This document shows, one piece after another, positions 18,598 to 29,410 of a DNA stretch of 64,000 bases. The first letter of the stretch is position 1. Every line of letters starts with the position of its first letter. The position numbers and the translations under genes were made by a program. The DNA lies in NCBI RefSeq assembly GCF_016836705.1, contig NZ_JAFCGY010000001.1, positions 558,001-622,000 on the forward strand, written 5' to 3'. The DNA comes from Mesorhizobium caraganae (lineage in GTDB: Bacteria > Pseudomonadota > Alphaproteobacteria > Rhizobiales > Rhizobiaceae). The notes under the pieces were generated by a model. That model did no database searches. It worked only from the letters and a program-made list of their open reading frames with translations, and had not been told where the DNA came from.

Positions 18598-19003
18598 AGT
18601 GTCCAAGACCACGACCAGATACCGGACCGGTCTGACGGTTCGGCGCTCGGTGCTCGGCGACCCGCATGTCGACCGTAGCGAGGATGCTGTCACCGATTTC
18701 GACCGGCCGTTCCAGGAGCTGATTACCGAGGCAGCCTGGGGGACAGTGTGGGCGCGGCCGGGTTTCAGCAAGCGCGAGCGCTCGATCGTGACGCTGGCCC
18801 TGCTCGCCGCACTCGGCCATGATGAAGAGGTCGCCATGCATGTGCGCGCCACCGCCAACACCGGCGCCTCGCGTGACGACATCTGCGAAGCGTTCCTGCA
18901 TGTCGCGATCTACGCCGGCGTGCCGGCGGCCAACCGCGCCTTCAGGATTGCCAAGGAGGTGTTTTCGGAAATGGACGGAAGCAGGAATGGCCATGCCAGC
19001 TGA
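18590..19003 (+). CDS. pcaC: 4-carboxymuconolactone decarboxylase
   Basis: The 137-residue protein is a single CMD-family domain that decarboxylates gamma-carboxymuconolactone to the enol-lactone. The family core is seen in [20 protein letters not shown] and the helix following [20 protein letters not shown]. Length equals that of stand-alone PcaC. Its start lies inside the end of pcaD, and its stop lies inside the start of pcaH, so the three genes are translationally coupled. Confidence 0.92.
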   Translation: MDEVSKTTTRYRTGLTVRRSVLGDPHVDRSEDAVTDFDRPFQELITEAAWGTVWARPGFSKRERSIVTLALLAALGHDEEVAMHVRATANTGASRDDICEAFLHVAIYAGVPAANRAFRIAKEVFSEMDGSRNGHAS

Positions 19004-19748
19004 TGCCGGCTCGAACCGCAGGCCCGAGACCGGCGCCTTCTTCCAGCGCGACCGCAACTGGCATCCGCCGGCGCTGACGCCGGACTACAAGACATCGGTG
19101 CTGCGCTCGCCTCAGAAGGCGCTGCTGGCCTTCGACAACACGGCGTCGGAAATCACCGGTCCGGTGTTCGGCCACGCCATGCTGGGCGAACTCGACGCCG
19201 ACCTGATCCACAATTTCGCAAAGCCCGGCGAGAGCGCCATCGGCGAGCGCATCATCGTTTATGGGCGCGTGCTCGACGAGCGCGGCGTTGGCGTCTCGGG
19301 CGCGCTGCTCGAATTCTGGCAGGCCAATGCCGGCGGCCGCTACCGCCACAAGAAGGACGGGTATCTGGCGCCGCTCGATCCGAATTTCGGCGGCTGCGGC
19401 CGCACGATCACCGACGCCGATGGCAGCTATGCCTTTCGCACGGTCAAGCCCGGTCCCTATCCCTGGCCGAACAGCCCCAATGACTGGCGGCCGTCGCACA
19501 TCCATTTCTCGGTGTTTGGCCACGCCTTTGCGCAACGTCTGATCACGCAGATGTATTTCGAGGGCGACCCGCTGATCTGGCGCTGTCCGATAGTGCGCGG
19601 CATCCGCGACAGGGCGGCTGTCGAGACGCTGATCGCGGCACTCGACATGCAAGCAACGATCCCCTTCGACGCGCGCGCCTACAAGTTCGATATCGTGCTG
19701 CGCGGGCGCCGCGCCTCGCTGTTCGAAAACCGGCCGGAGGGCAATTGA
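18987..19748 (+). CDS. pcaH: Protocatechuate 3,4-dioxygenase beta subunit
   Basis: This 253-residue subunit carries the catalytic Fe(III) of the intradiol dioxygenase that opens protocatechuate to beta-carboxymuconate. All four ligands are present with the spacing of the Pseudomonas enzyme: Tyr119, Tyr158, His171 and His173 (the last three within [17 protein letters not shown]). ATG at 18987 or 18993 can start translation; AGGA lies at the right distance from the second. It overlaps the 3' end of pcaC, and its TGA overlaps the pcaG ATG. Confidence 0.94.
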   Translation: MAMPADAGSNRRPETGAFFQRDRNWHPPALTPDYKTSVLRSPQKALLAFDNTASEITGPVFGHAMLGELDADLIHNFAKPGESAIGERIIVYGRVLDERGVGVSGALLEFWQANAGGRYRHKKDGYLAPLDPNFGGCGRTITDADGSYAFRTVKPGPYPWPNSPNDWRPSHIHFSVFGHAFAQRLITQMYFEGDPLIWRCPIVRGIRDRAAVETLIAALDMQATIPFDARAYKFDIVLRGRRASLFENRPEGN

Positions 19749-20362
19749 TGGCGCAGGCGCTCACCCGGCTGAAGGAGAGCCCGTCGCAGACCGCGGGACC
19801 CTATGTGCATATCGGGCTGACGCCGAATTTCGGCGGCATTGGCGGCGTCTATGCCACGGACCTTGGCGCGACCATGCTCAACGACAAGACCAAGGGCGAG
19901 CGCATCGGCTTGCGCATCCGCGTGCTCGACGGCACCGGCACGCCGCTCCGGGATGCGCTGATCGAAATCTGGCAGGCGGATGCGAATGGGTTCTACAATT
20001 CGGCAGCGGAATTACGCGGCGATGCCGATCCGGATTTTCAGGGCTGGGGCCGTCAGCCGACCGACATGGAAACCGGCCTGTGCAGCTTCGAGACGATCAA
20101 GCCGGGACGCGTGCCGTATGGCGACGGGCGGCTGATGGCGCCCCATATCAGCCTGTGGGTCGTGGCGCGGGGCATCAATATCGGCCTCCACACACGGCTC
20201 TATTTCTCCGACGAGGAGAAGGCCAATGCCGAGGACCCGATCCTCGCCCGCATCGAGCACAGGCTGCGCGTGCCGACGCTGATCGCCGAGCGGCAAGGCG
20301 ATATCTATAGTTTCGACGTCCATCTCCAGGGGGAGAAGGAAACGGTCTTCTTCGACAGCTAG
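19748..20362 (+). CDS. pcaG: Protocatechuate 3,4-dioxygenase alpha subunit
   Basis: The 204-residue protein is the non-catalytic partner of PcaH with the same intradiol fold. It starts with LKESPSQTAGPYVHIGLTP, typical of PcaG, and has the core DALIEIWQADANGFY. As expected for the alpha chain, the HIH iron ligands are replaced (APHISLWV). The ATG overlaps the pcaH stop in TGATG. AGGAGG for the next gene overlaps its own stop. Confidence 0.93.
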   Translation: MAQALTRLKESPSQTAGPYVHIGLTPNFGGIGGVYATDLGATMLNDKTKGERIGLRIRVLDGTGTPLRDALIEIWQADANGFYNSAAELRGDADPDFQGWGRQPTDMETGLCSFETIKPGRVPYGDGRLMAPHISLWVVARGINIGLHTRLYFSDEEKANAEDPILARIEHRLRVPTLIAERQGDIYSFDVHLQGEKETVFFDS

Positions 20363-20374
20363 GAGGCCCCTCGC

Positions 20375-22599
<2,225 letters not shown>

Positions 22600-22612
22600 G
22601 GGCGGTGCGATC

Positions 22613-23818
22613 TCAAACGCGCTCGAGCGCCACTGCGATGCCTTGGCCGACGCCGATGCACATGGTGGCCAACGCATAACGGCCGCCGCGCTCGCGCAGC
22701 TCCAGCGCCGCGGTACCGGTGATGCGCGCGCCCGACATGCCGAGCGGGTGGCCAAGTGCGATGGCGCCGCCATTGGGATTGACGTAGTCCGCGTCCTCGC
22801 CGATGCCGAGTTGGCGCAGCACGGCGATACCTTGCGAGGCGAAAGCTTCGTTGAGTTCGATGACATCGAATTGTTGCGGCGTCAGGCCGAGACGGGCACA
22901 GAGCTTTTTCGTCGCCGGCGCCGGGCCGATGCCCATGATGCGCGGCGCCACGCCGGCGGCGGCGGCGCCGAGGATTCGGGCGATCGGCGTCAGTCCGTAT
23001 TTTTTCACAGCCGCTTCCGACGCGATGATCAGCGCCGCGGCGCCATCGTTGACGCCGGACGCATTGCCGGCGGTGACCGTCCCGCCTTGGCGGAACGGCG
23101 TCGGCAATTTGGCCAAGGACTCGACCGTGGTTCCGGCGCGAGGATGCTCATCTTTGGAGACGATGACCGCATCGCCCTTTTTCTGCGGGATCGTCACCAG
23201 AGTGATCTCCTTCGCAAGCCGGCCATTGGCCTGCGCGGCGACGGCCTTGTCCTGGCTGCGCACGGCGAACGCATCTTGGTCGGCGCGCGACACCGAAAAA
23301 TCCTCGGCGACGTTCTCGCCGGTCTCGGGCATGGAATCGACGCCGTACTGTTTCTTCATCAGTGGGTTGATGAAGCGCCAGCCGATGGTGGTGTCGTAAA
23401 TCTCGGCATGGCGCGAAAAGGCGGTCTCGGCCTTGGGCATGACGAAGGGCGCGCGGCTCATCGATTCGACGCCACCGGCAATCATCAATTCGGCCTCGCC
23501 CGATTTGATGGCGCGGGCGGCGATGGTGACGGCATCCATGCCGGAACCGCAGAGCCGATTGACGGTCGAGCCGGAAACCTCCTTCGGCAATCCAGCGAGC
23601 AGCAGCGACATCCTCGCCACATTGCGATTGTCCTCGCCGGCCTGGTTGGCGCAGCCATAGACAACGTCGTCGACCGCCTGCCAGTCGATGCCGGCATTTC
23701 GCTCGATCAGCGCCTTCAGCGGGATGGCGCCGAGGTCGTCGGCGCGCACAGAGGAAAGCGAGCCGCCGAAGCGGCCAATCGGGGTGCGGATGTAGTCGCA
23801 GATGAAGGCCTCGGCCAT
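22613..23818 (-). CDS. pcaF: 3-oxoadipyl-CoA thiolase
   Basis: The 401-residue thiolase cleaves 3-oxoadipyl-CoA to succinyl-CoA and acetyl-CoA. The nucleophile Cys is in NRLCGSGMDAV near residue 90, the His in NPNGGAIALGHPLGMSGA near 350, and the second Cys in ATMCIGVGQG near 387. The N-terminus AFICDYIRTPIGRFGGSLS is typical of PcaF rather than biosynthetic thiolases. It is the last gene of pcaIJF, one base after the pcaJ stop region, and ends tail to tail with pobA 13 bases away. Confidence 0.92.
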   Translation of the reverse strand: MAEAFICDYIRTPIGRFGGSLSSVRADDLGAIPLKALIERNAGIDWQAVDDVVYGCANQAGEDNRNVARMSLLLAGLPKEVSGSTVNRLCGSGMDAVTIAARAIKSGEAELMIAGGVESMSRAPFVMPKAETAFSRHAEIYDTTIGWRFINPLMKKQYGVDSMPETGENVAEDFSVSRADQDAFAVRSQDKAVAAQANGRLAKEITLVTIPQKKGDAVIVSKDEHPRAGTTVESLAKLPTPFRQGGTVTAGNASGVNDGAAALIIASEAAVKKYGLTPIARILGAAAAGVAPRIMGIGPAPATKKLCARLGLTPQQFDVIELNEAFASQGIAVLRQLGIGEDADYVNPNGGAIALGHPLGMSGARITGTAALELRERGGRYALATMCIGVGQGIAVALERV

Positions 23819-23819
23819 G

Positions 23820-24608
23820 TCATGCAGCCTTTTGTTTTCCGCTTCCCTCATGCGCCGCCTTGGTGCGGGCCTGCAGGTCGCGCAATGTGGTCAGTTCGAG
23901 CGTGGTCGGCGATGGTGTCTCTTCAAGCGCATCGGCGAATTTCACCACCCAGCCACAGGTCTCCTGCACCTGCTGGCGCGTCACACCCGGATGCAGCGAG
24001 ACCACTGTGAATTCCTTGGTCACCGGGTCGGGCTTCCAGATGGCGAGGTCGGTGATCAGCAGCGTCGGCCCTGATGTGTCGATGCCGAGGTGCTGGCGAT
24101 GGTCGCCGCCGTCGCCATGACCGAAGGAGGTGAAGAAGTCGATCTTTTCGACCATGCCGCGCTTCGATTGCGCCATGGTGATGTAGATCTCCTTCGATGA
24201 GGTGGCGATCTCCGGCGCGCCGCCGCCGCCGGGCAGGCGGGTCTTGGGATGCGCATAGTCGCCGATGACGGTGGTGTTGATGTTGCCGAACTTGTCGAGC
24301 TGCGCCGCGCCGAGGAAGCCGATGGAGATGCGGCCGCCCTGCAGCCAGTAGCGGAACATCTCGGGCACCGAGACGGTGGTGACGGCGGTGTCGCAGAGTT
24401 CACCGTCGCCGATCGACAGCGGCAAAACATCGGGCGCGGTGCCGATGGTGCCGCTTTCATAAATTAGCGTGATGTCGGGCGCATGCGTCAGCCGCGCGAC
24501 GTTGCAGGCGGCCGACGGCGCGCCGATGCCGACGAAGCAGACATCGTCGTTCTTCAAGGCGCGGCTGGCGGCGATGGTCATCATCTCATTGGGGGTGAAG
24601 CCGCTCAT
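23820..24608 (-). CDS. pcaJ: 3-oxoadipate CoA-transferase subunit B
   Basis: The 262-residue subunit carries the catalytic glutamate in LIYESGTIG near residue 51, followed by the substrate loop GAAQLDKFGNINTT. It transfers CoA from succinyl-CoA to 3-oxoadipate. The length matches rhizobial PcaJ, longer than the 213-residue Pseudomonas protein. Its start overlaps the pcaI stop by four bases (ATGA). Confidence 0.91.
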   Translation of the reverse strand: MSGFTPNEMMTIAASRALKNDDVCFVGIGAPSAACNVARLTHAPDITLIYESGTIGTAPDVLPLSIGDGELCDTAVTTVSVPEMFRYWLQGGRISIGFLGAAQLDKFGNINTTVIGDYAHPKTRLPGGGGAPEIATSSKEIYITMAQSKRGMVEKIDFFTSFGHGDGGDHRQHLGIDTSGPTLLITDLAIWKPDPVTKEFTVVSLHPGVTRQQVQETCGWVVKFADALEETPSPTTLELTTLRDLQARTKAAHEGSGKQKAA

Positions 24609-25462
24609 GCCGCGCTCCTCAGATGTTCGACTCGGGCCGCGAAATCATCGGCCGTGCGTTCGATGACATTGGCCTGCATCCAGGCCTGGAATTTTTCACG
24701 GTCGGCGGCGATCTCGTCCCATTCGAGATAGGCGGCGTTGTCCCTGGCATAATAGCCGTGCGTGTAGGAGGGATGCGAGCCGCCGGGCACCACCGATATC
24801 GCAGCGATGGTCCAGCGCGGCAGCACGGTCAGATTGGGGTGCAGGTCGTCGAAATTGTCGACCAGTTCCTCCACCGTCACCACGGCGCGTTTTGCTGCCA
24901 GCACCGCTTCCTTCTGGATGCCGACAATGCCTTCGACCAGCACATTGCCCTTTTTGTCGGCCTTCTGGGCGTGGATGAAGGTGACGTCCGGGCGGATCGA
25001 GGGAACCGCCGCCAACACTTCGCCGGTGAACGGACAAGTGACCGACTTGATGTTCGGATTGACGGCGACAAGCCCAGCGCCGCGATAGCCGCGAAACACC
25101 GCACAGGGCAGTCCGGCCGCGCCCGCCTCATAGGCGTTGGCCATGCCGGCATGGCTGTGCTCCTCGATCTCGATCGCCCGGGGAAAGCTGTTCTCGATGG
25201 CGTCGCGGGCGCGCCGCAGCAGGCCGACGCCGGGATTGCCGACATAGGAGAAGATGATCTTCTTCGCCATGCCCATGCCGATCATCTGGTCGTAGATCAG
25301 GTCGGGGGTCATGCGGATCAGCGTGAGATCGCGAAAGCCCTGGCGGATCGCCTCATGCGCCGCCGCCGTCGGGATCAGATGGGTAAAACCCTCGAAAGCG
25401 ACCGCGTCGCCATCATGCAGATTCTCGGCCACGGCATCATTGAGCGGCAGGAATTTGACCAT
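24605..25462 (-). CDS. pcaI: 3-oxoadipate CoA-transferase subunit A
   Basis: The 285-residue protein is the CoA-binding partner of PcaJ. It has GDAVAFEGFTHLIPTAAAHE near the N-terminus and IIFSYVGNPGVGLLRRARDA near 80-100, as in family I CoA-transferase alpha chains. The ATG at 25460-25462 with GGAG nine bases upstream is preferred over an ATG five codons earlier. It leads pcaIJF and diverges from pcaR. Confidence 0.9.
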   Translation of the reverse strand: MVKFLPLNDAVAENLHDGDAVAFEGFTHLIPTAAAHEAIRQGFRDLTLIRMTPDLIYDQMIGMGMAKKIIFSYVGNPGVGLLRRARDAIENSFPRAIEIEEHSHAGMANAYEAGAAGLPCAVFRGYRGAGLVAVNPNIKSVTCPFTGEVLAAVPSIRPDVTFIHAQKADKKGNVLVEGIVGIQKEAVLAAKRAVVTVEELVDNFDDLHPNLTVLPRWTIAAISVVPGGSHPSYTHGYYARDNAAYLEWDEIAADREKFQAWMQANVIERTADDFAARVEHLRSAA

Positions 25463-25479
25463 CGCAGGAAACTCCAAAA

Positions 25480-25494
25480 GTTCGTATTGCGAAC
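25480..25494. promoter_or_regulatory. Candidate PcaR (IclR) operator
   Basis: GTTCGTATTGCGAAC has perfect 5-base arms and lies in the 109-base gap between pcaI and pcaR. It resembles the Pseudomonas PcaR box GTTCGATAATCGCAC in length and half-sites. A second weaker symmetry, GTAT-GTA-ATAC, is at 25504-25514 and may overlap the promoter. Confidence 0.6.
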
Positions 25495-25571
25495 ATTTGT
25501 TTTGTATGTAATACTTTTACATCGGGTCGCCGCGATGAGTCAATGGCGACGCATTGTTTCGCGGAGGCCGC

Positions 25572-26342
25572 ATGGACGACGAGGCAACGACGCGCGACCA
25601 TGTCGGTTCGCTGGAACGCGGCCTTGCGGTCATGGAGATCCTTGCCCGCCATCCGGCCGGCTTGACGCTGACCGAGATGGCGGAAGAGGCGGGGCTGACT
25701 CGCGCTGGCGCGCGCCGATTTCTGCTGACGCTGACCGCTACCGGTTATGCGACGCAATCCGGCCGGCTGTTTTCGCTTTCGCCGCGCCTGTTGACCATTG
25801 TGCGGACCTGGCTTGGCGGCGCTTCGCTGTGGACCTTCGCGGCGCCGATCCTGCGAGAGGTGGCAGGGCAGTTCAACGAGGCCTGCAATGCGGCGGTGCT
25901 GTCGGGCGAGGATGTCGTCTATGTCGCGCGCATACCCGGCCGGCGCATCCTCAGCGTGTCGCTCGATGTCGGCACCAGGCTGCCGGCGTATTGCACCTCG
26001 ATGGGGCGGGTTCTGCTTGCGGGGCTCGCGCCGGACGAGTTGAAGGCCTTCCTTGCCGAAGCAAAGATCGAGCGGCGGACGCCGAAGACGATCACCAGCC
26101 GCGCAGCCCTCAGCAAGGCGATCGACGCCGCGAGGGCGGGTGGCTTTGCCATCGTCGACGAGGAACTGGAGCTCGGCCTGCGCTCGATCGCCGTGCCGAT
26201 CTGTGATCGCGCCGGCAAGACCGTCGCGGCGATCAACGTCTCGACCCAATCGGCGCGGTTTTCCGTCGAGGCGATGGAACGGGATGTCCTGCCTGAGCTG
26301 GGCAAGGCGAAACGGCGCATCGAAGAATTCTTCTTCGTTTGA
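25572..26342 (+). CDS. pcaR: IclR-family regulator PcaR
   Basis: The 256-residue protein has a winged helix near residues 15-75 (LTLTEMAEEAGLTRAGARRF) and an IclR effector domain ending with ISVS-like INVSTQSARFS. The LSVSLDVGTRLPAYCTSMGR segment is typical of PcaR/PobR/CatR-like members that sense beta-ketoadipate. GCGGAGG precedes the ATG. It diverges from pcaIJF with an operator-like palindrome between them, so it probably activates that operon. Confidence 0.87.
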   Translation: MDDEATTRDHVGSLERGLAVMEILARHPAGLTLTEMAEEAGLTRAGARRFLLTLTATGYATQSGRLFSLSPRLLTIVRTWLGGASLWTFAAPILREVAGQFNEACNAAVLSGEDVVYVARIPGRRILSVSLDVGTRLPAYCTSMGRVLLAGLAPDELKAFLAEAKIERRTPKTITSRAALSKAIDAARAGGFAIVDEELELGLRSIAVPICDRAGKTVAAINVSTQSARFSVEAMERDVLPELGKAKRRIEEFFFV

Positions 26343-26393
26343 GCAGCAGGCTAATCGCCTAAACCCGTACTGCCCTCATTGCCCTGCCGGGCA

Positions 26394-26543
26394 TTTCTCC
26401 CCGTTTACGGGGGAGAAAGAGGCTGGCCCCCCCGCATTGCCGGCTTCATTTCTGAATGTTGGTGAGTGGCGAAATCGTCGATGAGAGCGCCACTCGCCCC
26501 GCTTACGGGGAGAGTGCCGGCAGGCAGGTGAGGAGCAGCGCAT
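26394..26543. repeat. Rhizobial intergenic palindromic repeat
   Basis: The 284-base gap after pcaR contains stacked palindromes: TTTCTCCCC/GGGGGAGAAA at 26394-26418, GGTGAGTGGCG/CGCCACTCGCC at 26461-26498 and CCCCG/CGGGG at 26497-26511. The form resembles dispersed intergenic mosaic elements of rhizobia. It holds no gene and may act as a transcription terminator after pcaR. Confidence 0.6.
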
Positions 26544-26588
26544 GCGCTCCTGACGAATCCCGTTGACCTCACGTCAAAACTCAAATAT

Positions 26589-26619
26589 TGAACAGGACTA
26601 TACAGGTTCACTGAACAGG
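26589..26619. promoter_or_regulatory. Direct repeats before the GntR gene
   Basis: TGAACAGG occurs at 26589-26596 and again at 26612-26619, 23 bases apart and so on one face of the helix, with ACAGGTTCA between. The second copy ends eight bases before the GntR start. Binding of the GntR protein to its own promoter is inferred. Confidence 0.4.
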
Positions 26620-26626
26620 TACCTAT

Positions 26627-27352
26627 ATGAAGCGGCGCGCGGTTCAACTGTCTCCCGGCACGGGCAAGCCCGAGCAGATCGCCACCGTTCTCGAACATGA
26701 AATCCGCTCGGGCGTGCTTGGCTTCGGCGACCGCCTGCAAAGCGAAAACGAGCTCGTCCAGCGCTTCTCCGTCAGCCGCAACACGGTTCGCAAAGGCCTT
26801 GAAGAACTGTCCAGCCGCGGGCTGATCACCACCAAGGTCGGCATTGGTTCCTTCGTCACCTTCGACGGCAAGCCGGTCGATGACAGCATCGGCTGGTCCC
26901 GGGCGCTGGCCAATGCCGGCGCCAATGCAGAGACGCGGACGCTGCGGCTGGAAGTGATCGAGGATGCCGATCTTGCCGCGCTGCTTGGTATCGAAAGCCC
27001 GTTCTTCATCGCCGTCGACCGGGTGCGCACCAATGCCAGCGACGGCCATGCAATCTCCATCGAGCGCAGCCGGCTGCCGCTGTCGCCTGAACTCGAGGAT
27101 GTGCCGCTGCGCGGCTTGCGCGAAGGCTCGTTGCACCAGACGCTGCGGGCCGCCGGGCTCATTCCCGACCATGGCGAGGAATGGGTCGGCATCGAGATGC
27201 TCAACGCCGAGGACGCGGCCATTCTCGGCTGCCCGCAAGGCACGCCCTTCCTGCGCGGGCGACGGCTGACGCGCGCCGCAGACGACCGGCCGATCGAATA
27301 TGTCACCAGCCTGCTCAACCCGGCGCATTTTGCGCTGCATATGAGGTTTTGA
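26627..27352 (+). CDS. GntR/HutC-family regulator with UTRA domain
   Basis: The 241-residue protein has a GntR winged helix at about residues 15-78 (SENELVQRFSVSRNTVRKGL) and a UTRA ligand-binding domain in the rest. UTRA regulators usually sense sugars, sugar phosphates or small amines. It leads a long same-strand cluster, and its stop is three bases before the next start, so it is co-transcribed and probably regulates the cluster. Ligand unknown. Confidence 0.88.
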   Translation: MKRRAVQLSPGTGKPEQIATVLEHEIRSGVLGFGDRLQSENELVQRFSVSRNTVRKGLEELSSRGLITTKVGIGSFVTFDGKPVDDSIGWSRALANAGANAETRTLRLEVIEDADLAALLGIESPFFIAVDRVRTNASDGHAISIERSRLPLSPELEDVPLRGLREGSLHQTLRAAGLIPDHGEEWVGIEMLNAEDAAILGCPQGTPFLRGRRLTRAADDRPIEYVTSLLNPAHFALHMRF

Positions 27353-27355
27353 GCG

Positions 27356-28411
27356 ATGCCGGATGCAGCCGACAAGGTCGTTGATCGCGCGCTGGGCGCG
27401 CTTGTCGGCGGGGCGCTGGGCGATGCGCTCGGCATGCCGACGCAGCTTTTGTCGCCGGCCCGTATTGCCGAACTCTATGGCCATGTCGAGGATTTCGTCG
27501 CGCCTTTCGCCGACCATCCGGTGTCCAAGGGGCTCGTGGCCGGCACCATCACCGACGACACCGAACAGGCGCTGCTGCTCGGCCGCATTCTTGTCGAATC
27601 CGGCGACCGTTTCGACCATGCGCGCTGGGTCAATGCGCTGCTCGACTGGGAACGCGAGGTCAAGGCGCGCGGCAGCTATGATCTGCTGGGACCGTCGACC
27701 AAGCGCGCCATCGATGCCATCAACAATGGTGTGCCGGCCGAAGAAGCCGGGCGCAGCGGCGACACCAATGGCGCGGCCATGCGCATCGCGCCTGTCGGCA
27801 TCATGATGCCGCTGGAGCCGCTCGATGCGTTTGTGGCCAAAGTGGCGGAGACCTGCCGTGCCACGCACAACACCTCGATCGCCATTGCCTCGGCCGCCGC
27901 GGTCGCGGCCGCTGTCAGTCGCGGCGTCGCCGGCGGCGACTGGCGTGCTGCTTCCGACAGCGCCGTCGCGGCGGCGAGGCGAGGGGCCAAGGTCGGCCAC
28001 TGGGTGACCGGCGGCGACATCGCCGCACGCATAGTCCTGGCGCAGGAGCTCGTGCGCGACAAGACCATGAAGGATGCGATCGGGCTCATCACCGAACTTG
28101 TCGGCACCGGTGTCGCCAGCCAGGAATCGGTCCCGGCCGCCTTCGCGGTGCTGGAAGTCTCCAACGGCGATCCCTGGAAGGCCGCTGTCATCAGCGCCAA
28201 TCTCGGCGGCGACACCGACACGATCGGTGCCATTGCCGCAGGCATGGCTGGGGCCTGCATCGGCTTTTCGCAATTGCCGCAGGACCGGATCGCCGGCCTT
28301 AGGGGTATCGACATGGCCGAGGTTCGGACGCTGGCAGCCGATCTGGTTGCAGCAAGGGTGTTCAAGGGCCGCACGGACAAGACCGGCTCCGGCAAGGACG
28401 CCGCGGCATGA
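27356..28411 (+). CDS. ADP-ribosylglycohydrolase-family protein
   Basis: The 351-residue protein has the all-helical ARH/DraG fold. Both metal-binding motifs are present: TITDDTEQALLLG with Asp67/Asp68/Thr69, and GGDTDTIGA at 284-292. Family members hydrolyse N- or O-glycosidic bonds to ribose. There is no nitrogenase or ADP-ribosyltransferase gene around, and it sits next to a sugar kinase and an importer. A catabolic N-glycoside hydrolase is therefore more likely than protein de-ADP-ribosylation. Its end overlaps the kinase start by four bases. Confidence 0.85.
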   Translation: MPDAADKVVDRALGALVGGALGDALGMPTQLLSPARIAELYGHVEDFVAPFADHPVSKGLVAGTITDDTEQALLLGRILVESGDRFDHARWVNALLDWEREVKARGSYDLLGPSTKRAIDAINNGVPAEEAGRSGDTNGAAMRIAPVGIMMPLEPLDAFVAKVAETCRATHNTSIAIASAAAVAAAVSRGVAGGDWRAASDSAVAAARRGAKVGHWVTGGDIAARIVLAQELVRDKTMKDAIGLITELVGTGVASQESVPAAFAVLEVSNGDPWKAAVISANLGGDTDTIGAIAAGMAGACIGFSQLPQDRIAGLRGIDMAEVRTLAADLVAARVFKGRTDKTGSGKDAAA

Positions 28412-29370
28412 GCGGGCGCCTCGTCCATGTCGGCAGCGCGGTGGTCGACCATGTCTACCGTATCGATGCGTTGCCGGCGCCTGGTACGGAGAAGACAGCT
28501 TCAAGTTATGCGCAGGTCGCGGGCGGCGGCTTCAACATGATGGTTGCGGCCAGCCGCACCGGCATGACGGTTGTGTTCGGCGGCCAACTCGGCAGCGGGC
28601 CAAATGGCGATTTCCTGCGCGCTGCGCTTGCGGGCGAGGGTATCGAAACGCTGACGCCGCCATCATCTGCGATGGACAGCGGCAATTGCGTCGCCATGAT
28701 CTCGAACGATGCCGAACGCACCTTCGTCTCGTGGCCCGGCGCGGAGAGCATTCTCAGCCTCGCCATGATGGCGCCCGTGGTTGCGGCATCCGGCGACTGG
28801 GTGTTCACCTCAGGCTACACGCTGAGCTATCCCGGCAGCCGCGACGCGCTGACCGACTGGATCGAGGCGCTGCCAGCAGGTATTCCGTTTGTGTTCGATC
28901 CGACGCCAATCATTGCGGACATTTCGCGCCCAATCCTGTCGCGGGTGCTTGCCGGCACGACTTGGTTGAGCTGCAACACGACCGAAGCGGCCGAGATCGC
29001 CGGCCTTGGCGATGTCGAAACCCTCGCACGCCGACTTCTCGCCGATCATTGCCCGAAGGCCGAAGGCGTTGTCATTCGCGCCGGCGCGAAGGGCTGCTTC
29101 GTGCAGTTGGCTGACGGCAGTGCGCAAACCATTCCCGGCTTCAAGGTCGATGCAATCGACACCAATGGCGCCGGCGACACCCATATCGGCGCCTTCGTCA
29201 GCGCATTGTCACGCGGGATGCCGGCTTTCGAGGCGGCGCGCTACGCCAATGCGGCGGCGGCGCTTTCGGTCACTCGCCATGGCGGGTCATCGGCGCCGAC
29301 GGACAGAGAGATCCAGACATTCCTGAGCCATGCCGATGATCACGAGCATGGCCGGAAGCAACAGGCCTAA
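28408..29370 (+). CDS. PfkB-family carbohydrate kinase
   Basis: The 320-residue ribokinase-like protein has the N-terminal GG motif AQVAGGGFNMM near residues 35-45 and the ATP/catalytic motif DTNGAGDTHIG at 251-261, with Asp257 as base. Its start overlaps the glycohydrolase stop (ATGA), so the two enzymes are coupled. This suggests that the sugar freed by the glycohydrolase is phosphorylated here. Ribokinase, nucleoside kinase and other specificities cannot be told apart by eye. Confidence 0.88.
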   Translation: MSGRLVHVGSAVVDHVYRIDALPAPGTEKTASSYAQVAGGGFNMMVAASRTGMTVVFGGQLGSGPNGDFLRAALAGEGIETLTPPSSAMDSGNCVAMISNDAERTFVSWPGAESILSLAMMAPVVAASGDWVFTSGYTLSYPGSRDALTDWIEALPAGIPFVFDPTPIIADISRPILSRVLAGTTWLSCNTTEAAEIAGLGDVETLARRLLADHCPKAEGVVIRAGAKGCFVQLADGSAQTIPGFKVDAIDTNGAGDTHIGAFVSALSRGMPAFEAARYANAAAALSVTRHGGSSAPTDREIQTFLSHADDHEHGRKQQA

Positions 29371-29410
29371 ACATGCCGCGCCAAGCGGGCAAACAATGAG
29401 AGGAACGAAC

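Noticed and set aside
27356..28411. DraG, the nitrogenase reductase-activating glycohydrolase
   Set aside because: No nif or draT genes are near, and the neighbours are a sugar kinase and an importer.
26405..28504. 699-codon minus-strand frame across the GntR and glycohydrolase genes
   Set aside because: It covers two clear genes on the other strand and a repeat region, and its product resembles no protein.
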